33,200 bases of DNA, taken from Piscirickettsiaceae bacterium (GTDB lineage Bacteria > Pseudomonadota > Gammaproteobacteria > Nitrosococcales > Methylophagaceae). Under the pieces are notes generated by a model that was given only the letters and a program-made list of their open reading frames with translations, was not told the DNA's origin and ran no database searches. Shown piece by piece: positions 28,445 through 33,200 of this stretch. How positions within the stretch are numbered: position 1 is the stretch's first letter; the number at the start of each line of letters is the position of its first letter. The stretch covers positions 1 to 33,200 of the forward strand of contig JAIBDY010000023.1 of the NCBI GenBank assembly GCA_024685995.1, read 5' to 3'. A program made the translations under genes and the position numbers.

Positions 28445-29428
28445 ATGTTTGCTTATATTGTAAGAAGAATCTTATACGCATTCCCTATCTTGATAGGGGT
28501 CAATGCCCTGACGTTTGCCTTATTTTTCATGGTGAATACACCCGACGATATGGCACGGATGCACTTGGGTAACAAATACGTCACAGAAGCCTCGGTTGAG
28601 GCTTGGAAGCAAGAGCGTGGCTATGATAAAGCCTTGTTGTGGAACGCTGAGTCAGCGCACTTTACAGATAAGATTTCGGAAACTATTTTTTTTGAAAAAT
28701 CCTTGAGCCTATTCGTGTTTAATTTTGGCCAAGCCGATGATGGTCGTGATATCGGTCAAGATATCAAAACTCGGATGTGGCCGAGCTTAGCGATAGCAGT
28801 ACCGACTTTGATTATTGGTTTAATGATCAATATTACGTTTGCCTTGTTGATGGTGTTTTTTAGGGCCAGTTATATCGATTTAGGCGGGGTGATCTTATGC
28901 GTTGTCATCATGTCGATATCGAGTTTATTTTATATCATTGGCGGTCAATTTCTGGTGGGTAAGTTGATGCAACTGGTACCGATATCTGGCTATAGTGATG
29001 GACTTAATGCGATTAAGTTTGTGATTTTGCCTGTTGTGATCGGTGTGATATCTGGCATTGGCGGCGGGTCACGCTGGTATCGAACGTTATTTTTAGAAGA
29101 AGCGTCAAAAGACTATGTTAGAACGGCGCGTGCTAAAGGGTTTTCAGAGTTGCAAGTGCTGTTTAAGCATGTATTAAAAAATGCGATGATTCCAATATTG
29201 ACTGGTGTTGTCGTGGTGTTGCCGACCTTATTTATGGGCAGTTTGATTATTGAATCGTTCTTCGGGATCCCCGGACTGGGTAGTTACACCATCGATGCAA
29301 TTCAAGCACAAGATTTTGCCATTGTTCGGGCGATGGTTTTTCTAGGTTCGGTATTGTATATCGCAGGTTTAGTCTTGACGGATTTATCCTATACCTTGGT
29401 TGATCCTCGTGTCAGTATGGACAAGTAG
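28445..29428 (+). CDS. OppB/DppB-type ABC transporter permease
   Basis: A 327-residue inner-membrane permease. The N-terminus (MFAYIVRRILYAFPILIGVNALTF, first helix about 9-31) is typical of OppB/DppB proteins. A periplasmic segment (about 32-110) follows, then five more helices with the EAA coupling motif at 219-251 (EEASKDYVRTARAKGF) and the C-terminal SFFGIPGLG and DPRV. It would form one half of a peptide-type importer. The second permease (OppC), ATPases and binding protein are not adjacent; the family 5 binding protein at 3071-5224 is a candidate partner. No good ribosome binding site precedes the ATG. The DUF455 gene follows after 11 bp. Confidence 0.92.
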   Translation: MFAYIVRRILYAFPILIGVNALTFALFFMVNTPDDMARMHLGNKYVTEASVEAWKQERGYDKALLWNAESAHFTDKISETIFFEKSLSLFVFNFGQADDGRDIGQDIKTRMWPSLAIAVPTLIIGLMINITFALLMVFFRASYIDLGGVILCVVIMSISSLFYIIGGQFLVGKLMQLVPISGYSDGLNAIKFVILPVVIGVISGIGGGSRWYRTLFLEEASKDYVRTARAKGFSELQVLFKHVLKNAMIPILTGVVVVLPTLFMGSLIIESFFGIPGLGSYTIDAIQAQDFAIVRAMVFLGSVLYIAGLVLTDLSYTLVDPRVSMDK

Positions 29429-29439
29429 TTGTATGACTT

Positions 29440-30243
29440 ATGACAGAAAATAGCACAGACTTACGTGAAGCTGCACTGGCTTGTTTATTGATAAGAGACC
29501 CATTGCAAAAGGTTATTCAGACTCAATATCTTTATGAACAATATCAACAAAATAAAACCTATACCTCAGCCAAAAAATTAACTGTTCCTGATATGCCGGG
29601 ACAACCCGATACGCCCGAATTGGTGGCGCCACGTGATCTCCCTAGACGTCGTAACAGTGCCGAAACGGGTGTAGCGACTTTGATTCATGCCATCACCCAT
29701 ATTGAGTTTAATGCAATCAATTTAGCCTGGGATGCGGTGGCGCGTTTTTCGGGTCTGCCCGACGACTTTTATGCTGATTGGGCGCGAGTTGCCTATGAAG
29801 AATCACAACACTTTACCTTACTACGTGAGCATCTATTGTCTTTAGGCTACGACTACGGCAGTTTTCCAGCCCATAATGGCATGTGGGAAATGGCGCAAAA
29901 GACCCATCATGATCCCTTGATTAGAATGGCCTTAGTACCGCGTGTCCTTGAAGCACGAGGTTTAGATGTCACACCTAAGATGATGGATAAATTACGCGGC
30001 ACAGGCGATTTACGCGCGGTTGATATTTTGGAATTGATCTTACGTGAAGAAATTGGTCATGTGGCGGTGGGAACACGCTGGTTCAACTATCTTTGTGAAC
30101 AGCGTGCGGTTGAGCCCTTGTTGACCTTTAAAGATTTATTAGATAATTATTTTGATGGTGAATTGCGTGGGCCATTTCACACCGAAGCGCGTAAGCAAGC
30201 GGGCTTTACCGATGCGGAAATGGCGTTACTAGAAGGCCGTTAA
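29440..30243 (+). CDS. DUF455 ferritin-like domain protein
   Basis: A 267-residue protein of the DUF455 family, a four-helix ferritin-like fold. Candidate metal ligands are Glu89 (HAITHIEFNA), Glu120/Glu121 with His124 (YEESQHF), Glu171 (EARGLD) and Glu203/Glu204 with His207 (REEIGHVAVG), a pattern that fits a dinuclear iron site. This is the arrangement of diiron oxygenases such as MiaE-like tRNA hydroxylases, but no substrate is established for DUF455. It lies 11 bp after the permease gene and probably shares its transcript. Its stop codon overlaps that of rnfH in a shared TTAA. Confidence 0.9.
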   Translation: MTENSTDLREAALACLLIRDPLQKVIQTQYLYEQYQQNKTYTSAKKLTVPDMPGQPDTPELVAPRDLPRRRNSAETGVATLIHAITHIEFNAINLAWDAVARFSGLPDDFYADWARVAYEESQHFTLLREHLLSLGYDYGSFPAHNGMWEMAQKTHHDPLIRMALVPRVLEARGLDVTPKMMDKLRGTGDLRAVDILELILREEIGHVAVGTRWFNYLCEQRAVEPLLTFKDLLDNYFDGELRGPFHTEARKQAGFTDAEMALLEGR

Positions 30244-30572
30244 TTGGCGTTATCGGTATTGGCTTTTTGTTTTGCTTGCGCAGCCTTCTTACGCTCCATT
30301 TCGACTTTCTGACGGCGTGATTCCTTGGGATCGGCGATGAGTTTACGGTAAATCTCAATGCGATCTTTATCGCGCAGTGTGGCGTTGAGCTTACACATTT
30401 TGCCGAAGATCCCAACTTTAGCCGACGCTAATTCGATTTGAGGATAGGCTTCGAGCACCCCTGATCGCTTAATGGCTTGTTCCACATCACAGTCTGCGGG
30501 GACTTCCAAGGCAAAAATGCGTTGTTCGTGTGGCAGTGCGTAACAAACTTCGATGTCCAAGTGTTTAGCCAT
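30240..30572 (-). CDS. rnfH: RnfH/RatB family (UPF0125) protein
   Basis: A small ubiquitin-like-fold protein of 110 residues. I start it at the ATG at 30572 (MAKHLDIEVCYALPHEQRI); a longer in-frame reading from 30716 lies inside ratA and lacks family similarity. VGIFGKMCKLNATLRDKDRIEIYRPL-like sequence (here YRKL) is the conserved core, followed by a very basic, Lys/Ala-rich tail. It overlaps the end of ratA by 8 bp, the usual RatA-RatB (YfjG-YfjF) arrangement. Its biochemical role is unclear in the family; the name comes from linkage to rnf genes in some species, absent here. Confidence 0.94.
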   Translation of the reverse strand: MAKHLDIEVCYALPHEQRIFALEVPADCDVEQAIKRSGVLEAYPQIELASAKVGIFGKMCKLNATLRDKDRIEIYRKLIADPKESRRQKVEMERKKAAQAKQKANTDNAN

Positions 30573-30999
30573 AGATGTCTCTAGCGCGTTTACAAAAAGC
30601 ATCAACGAGTGAGCCCGAGATTTGGGTAAAAATAGGACCCAATGCCAAACTAATAAGCCGATTTGAAAACTCAAAATCCATATCGAGTTGCACGCGGCAC
30701 CCTTGGTTATCGCCAATCATTGCGAACTGCCAATGGCCTTCTAGGTGTTTGAATGGGCCATCAATCAGTGCAATATCAATGGATGTGCCATGCATGAGTC
30801 GATTACGCGTCGAAAAAACATGATGAATCCCGCCTTTGGCTAAATCGAGCGATGCACAAATTTCGTCGTCTGATTGACTGATGATTTTACTGCCGCGGCA
30901 CCAAGGTAAAAACTCTGGGTAGGCCTCTACATCATTCACCAAATCATACATTTGCTCAGGGGTGTACATCACAAGCGAGTTACGGGTAATTGTCGTCAT
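30565..30999 (-). CDS. ratA: RatA family START-like (SRPBCC/COQ10-type) protein
   Basis: A 144-residue protein that is one START-like lipid-binding domain. Conserved sequence includes YTPEQMYDLVNDVEAYPEFLPWC at the N-terminus split over the first helix, GPFKHLEGHW in the middle and the C-terminal helix with VDAFCKRA. E. coli RatA was described as a toxin that blocks 70S ribosome association, while related COQ10 proteins bind ubiquinone; the quinone-related role is at least as likely here. Its neighbours rnfH (8-bp overlap), smpB and tmRNA are conserved. It starts 8 bp after the transporter gene. Confidence 0.94.
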   Translation of the reverse strand: MTTITRNSLVMYTPEQMYDLVNDVEAYPEFLPWCRGSKIISQSDDEICASLDLAKGGIHHVFSTRNRLMHGTSIDIALIDGPFKHLEGHWQFAMIGDNQGCRVQLDMDFEFSNRLISLALGPIFTQISGSLVDAFCKRARDIYG

Positions 31000-31007
31000 A
31001 ATGCGAT

Positions 31008-32387
31008 CTAGTTGGAGGTGAGGTCTATCAACCCCACCATATTTAAGAAGATAATAATGATACCGATAGGCGCGATAAAGCGGATCAATAGACGCCAGAT
31101 TAAATACAGAAATTGCGGTCTAATCTTAAGCTCTTCTTGACTGGAGTTTTTGCTCATCACCCAACCCGCAAACAGAGCAATAAAGAGTCCGCCTAGGGGT
31201 AACATAAGGTTGGCAGTAAGATAATCGAGCAATTCGAACATATTTTTACCAAACAATGTCCAATTTGAACCGATGTTAAATGAAAATACGGTTAATAGTC
31301 CGAGCAACCATGTTGAAAAGCCCACTATGACTGCCGCACGGCGGCGGCTGACATTTCTATTCTCAACTAACCATGCGACAGCGGGTTCGATCAAGGAAAT
31401 GGCTGAACTCCAAGCGGCAAATACCAATAGCAAGAAAAACAAACCACCATAGAACGTCCCCCCCGGCATATGACCGAATGCAATAGGCAAGGTGTGAAAA
31501 ATTAAGCCCGGCCCGGCATTGGTGTCTAAGCCGTTGGCAAACACCAATGGGAAAATCGCCATACCGGCTAACAAGGCAACACCGGTATCGGCAATCCCTA
31601 TCGCCAGAGACATTTTGAAAATAGACGCGTCTTTAGGTAGGTAGGAACCATAGACCATGATGGCCCCCATCCCTAGACTGAGCGTAAAAAAGGCATGGCC
31701 CATTGCGGTCAACACCGCATCATTGGAAAGTTTTGAAAAGTCGGCACTAAACAAAAAGTCCATACCTTGTTGAAAATACGCGCCAGTATTGGCGGCATAG
31801 CCCACTAATAACACTAAAATAAAAAATAGGGCAGGCATTAAGACTTTAACTGCTTTTTCTAAACCGCTCTGTACTCCACGTGCGACGACGACAGAGGTAA
31901 TCATCATAAAAATGGTGTGCCAAGCCAATAAGCGCTCTGGGTCGGAGATCAAAGAGTTGTAGATATGGGTTGCACCTTGGGCGGTAACCCCTTCAAATAC
32001 ACCAGAAAACGTGCGAAAAACATAGGCGAGGGCTTGGCCAGCATACACACTGTAATAGGACAAGATTAAGAAACCTGCGACTAAACCCATCCAACCGAGG
32101 TATTGCCAGCCGCTGCTTTTATTTTCTTCTACAGCGATGCTATGTAAACCATTAACCGGGTTTTGGCGACCACGACGACCGACCATAATTTCTGCCATCA
32201 TGATAGGCAACCCGATTAAGGCTAAACAGGCCAAATAGACCAACACAAACGCACCGCCGCCATTTTCACCAGCGATATATGGGAACTTCCAAATATTGCC
32301 TAAACCAACGGCAGAGCCTGTCGCAGCGAGAATAAAAGCCCAACGCGACGACCATTGACCGTGGATAGATTTTGCAGGTCTAGCCAT
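31008..32387 (-). CDS. Sodium-dependent transporter of the NSS (LeuT-like) family
   Basis: A 459-residue polytopic inner-membrane symporter with about 11-12 helices. The first helix has the hallmark FILAATGSAVGLGNIWKFPYIAGENGGGAF, split by the unwound substrate- and sodium-binding part of TM1. GLPIMMAEIMVGRRGR and the later SLGMGAIMVYGSYLPKD are also typical. By family it imports an amino acid or similar compound with sodium; the substrate is not readable. It is the first gene of a unit with ratA and rnfH. In many relatives ratA is directly next to smpB, so this transporter is an extra gene in that neighbourhood. A sodium motive force would also serve PomAB. Confidence 0.93.
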   Translation of the reverse strand: MARPAKSIHGQWSSRWAFILAATGSAVGLGNIWKFPYIAGENGGGAFVLVYLACLALIGLPIMMAEIMVGRRGRQNPVNGLHSIAVEENKSSGWQYLGWMGLVAGFLILSYYSVYAGQALAYVFRTFSGVFEGVTAQGATHIYNSLISDPERLLAWHTIFMMITSVVVARGVQSGLEKAVKVLMPALFFILVLLVGYAANTGAYFQQGMDFLFSADFSKLSNDAVLTAMGHAFFTLSLGMGAIMVYGSYLPKDASIFKMSLAIGIADTGVALLAGMAIFPLVFANGLDTNAGPGLIFHTLPIAFGHMPGGTFYGGLFFLLLVFAAWSSAISLIEPAVAWLVENRNVSRRRAAVIVGFSTWLLGLLTVFSFNIGSNWTLFGKNMFELLDYLTANLMLPLGGLFIALFAGWVMSKNSSQEELKIRPQFLYLIWRLLIRFIAPIGIIIIFLNMVGLIDLTSN

Positions 32388-32467
32388 AATTATGTTCTTG
32401 TACCTAAATTTTGGTTAAGTTGAATAGCCGTGTTCAAGTGAAGAGCCATCTGTTTACTGGTTGGTGC

Positions 32468-32476
32468 ATTATAGCA
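32468..32476 (-). promoter_or_regulatory. Extended -10 promoter for the NSS transporter operon
   Basis: On the minus strand the sequence reads TGCTATAAT, a perfect extended -10 (TGn-TATAAT). No good -35 is visible, which an extended -10 can tolerate. It predicts a leader of about 75 nt before the ATG at 32387. Confidence 0.5.
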
Positions 32477-32618
32477 AACATAATGCCCCATTTTTGAGAG
32501 ACTGTGTGCAGCAATATCGACAAGTTTTGTGTCGAATGTTGCTTAATTCAATATTATAGGATTTAGACAGAATAAGGTTTAAAGTGTGATTTGCCGAGCG
32601 GGCGGCACAACTTGTATC

Positions 32619-32624
32619 TATAAT
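32619..32624 (+). promoter_or_regulatory. TATAAT close to the smpB start codon
   Basis: A perfect -10 hexamer ends only 8 bp before the smpB ATG, which would give a nearly leaderless mRNA. The nearest -35-like sequence (TTGCCG, 32591-32596) is 22 bp away, too far for a usual promoter. AGGTAG at 32625-32630 could equally be the ribosome binding site of a longer transcript. Confidence 0.3.
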
Positions 32625-32632
32625 AGGTAGCT

Positions 32633-33115
32633 ATGGCAACGAAGAAAAATAAAAAACAAAAAGGCTCAGGCAGCACGATTGCTCAAAATCGTCGTGCGCG
32701 TCATGACTATTTCCTTGAAGATAATTTCGAAGCAGGTTTAGTGCTCGAAGGCTGGGAAGTAAAAAGTCTGCGCGATGGCCGAGGTCAGCTGAATGAAAGC
32801 TATATCCAAATTCATCAAGGCGAAGCCTGGTTACATGGTGCCCATATCTCACCGATGCTGTCGGCCTCAACCCATATTCACCCAGATGATCATCGCCGTC
32901 GTAAACTATTGTTGAAACGGCTTGAGTTGAATCGCTTAATCGGCGCGGTTGACCGCAAAGGCTATACCATCGTGCCAGTCTCGATGTATTGGAAAAAAGG
33001 GCGAGCAAAACTAGAAATTGCCCTAGCGAAAGGTAAGCAACAACACGACAAACGAGCAACGGCGAAAGAGCGCGACTGGTCGCGTGAAAAAGCACGGATT
33101 ATGTCCAGTAAATAG
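32633..33115 (+). CDS. smpB: SsrA-binding protein SmpB
   Basis: SmpB binds tmRNA and places it in stalled ribosomes for trans-translation. The protein has 160 residues, the normal length. Conserved parts are the N-terminal [39 protein letters not shown] (the tmRNA-binding OB-fold), and the basic C-terminal tail with [16 protein letters not shown], which sits in the decoding centre. It is divergent from the NSS-ratA-rnfH unit and is followed directly by its RNA partner gene ssrA. Confidence 0.98.
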   Translation: MATKKNKKQKGSGSTIAQNRRARHDYFLEDNFEAGLVLEGWEVKSLRDGRGQLNESYIQIHQGEAWLHGAHISPMLSASTHIHPDDHRRRKLLLKRLELNRLIGAVDRKGYTIVPVSMYWKKGRAKLEIALAKGKQQHDKRATAKERDWSREKARIMSSK

Positions 33116-33142
33116 GCTTTTTCACCGCAGAACCAAAAACGA

Positions 33143-33173
33143 TTGAAACGGTCTATTTAAATAGATGTATAAT
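33143..33173 (+). promoter_or_regulatory. Promoter of the tmRNA gene
   Basis: TTGAAA (33143-33148) and a perfect TATAAT (33168-33173) are separated by 19 bp, slightly long. The predicted start is about 10 nt before the mature tmRNA 5' end, consistent with a short precursor removed by RNase P. Confidence 0.62.
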
Positions 33174-33190
33174 GACATCGAACACTTTAA

Positions 33191-33200
33191 GGGGGCGACC
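33191..33200 (+). ncRNA. ssrA: tmRNA (SsrA), first bases only (cut by window end)
   Basis: The window ends in GGGGGCGACC, the typical 5' end of a bacterial tmRNA (the acceptor-stem strand of its tRNA-like domain). It lies 75 bp after smpB and just behind a good promoter, the common smpB-ssrA arrangement. Only ten bases are visible, so the call rests on position and this short match. Confidence 0.72.

Noticed and set aside
30573-30716. Longer N-terminus for rnfH starting at 30716
   Set aside because: The extra 48 codons lie inside ratA in another frame and do not match the family; the ATG at 30572 gives the normal protein.
30565-30999. ratA-rnfH as a toxin-antitoxin module
   Set aside because: RnfH/RatB is not an established antitoxin, and RatA belongs to a lipid/quinone-binding family; the neighbourhood is housekeeping.
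32631-33095. Minus-strand ORF of 154 codons opposite smpB
   Set aside because: It is almost fully antisense to smpB and has no independent support.

Overview
The window is a chromosomal segment of a gammaproteobacterium with moderately AT-leaning DNA. The evidence is the gene order (tRNA-Val/tRNA-Asp then ppiD and fabI; leuD-leuB-asd-fimV-truA-trpF-trpB-trpA-accD-folC; ratA-rnfH near smpB and the tmRNA gene), a FimV/HubP polar hub protein and a PomAB-type sodium stator. The edd-eda pair shows an Entner-Doudoroff route. An aquatic or marine lineage such as Thiotrichales (for example Methylophaga-like) would fit, but that is inference. I see no insertion sequence, integrase, CRISPR array or prophage. 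The longest stretches without a gene are 267 bp (23278-23544) and 245 bp (32388-32632); none reaches 300 bp.

Layout. 1-160: the end of tRNA-Val, a complete tRNA-Asp and a terminator. 206-2948: ppiD and fabI converge on a shared bidirectional terminator. 3071-5224: a family 5 substrate-binding lipoprotein that also carries a C-terminal membrane helix. 5320-6992: pomA-pomB stator genes. 7081-18149: a long co-directional housekeeping run for leucine (leuD, leuB), aspartate-family amino acids (asd), cell-pole organisation (fimV), tRNA pseudouridylation (truA), tryptophan (trpF, trpB, trpA), fatty acid synthesis (accD) and folate (folC). leuC is not next to leuD. 18195-22093 (minus strand): trmB, fadL and a long-chain acyl-CoA ligase; fadL and the ligase are 15 bp apart and look like an uptake-and-activation unit for exogenous fatty acids.

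22189-23277: an ArsP-type permease with two Cys-Cys pairs at its N-terminus. 23545-26046: edd and eda, ended by a strong terminator. 26124-27729 (minus): hvfC and hvfB, a DUF2063/DUF692 (MNIO) pair of the kind that modifies cysteine-rich RiPP precursors, here without a recognisable precursor gene. 27898-28248 (minus): a single-domain rhodanese with its own terminator and a promoter-overlapping dyad. 28445-30243: a lone OppB-type permease and a DUF455 ferritin-like protein. 30240-32387 (minus): a sodium-coupled NSS transporter, ratA and rnfH. 32633 to the end: smpB and the promoter and first bases of ssrA (tmRNA), cut by the window edge.

Most of the window is conserved housekeeping sequence. 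The parts worth a second look are the precursor-less HvfB-HvfC pair, the Cys-pair permease, the peptide transporter split over 25 kb with its doubly anchored binding protein, the missing leuC, and operator-like dyads before the rhodanese and edd genes.
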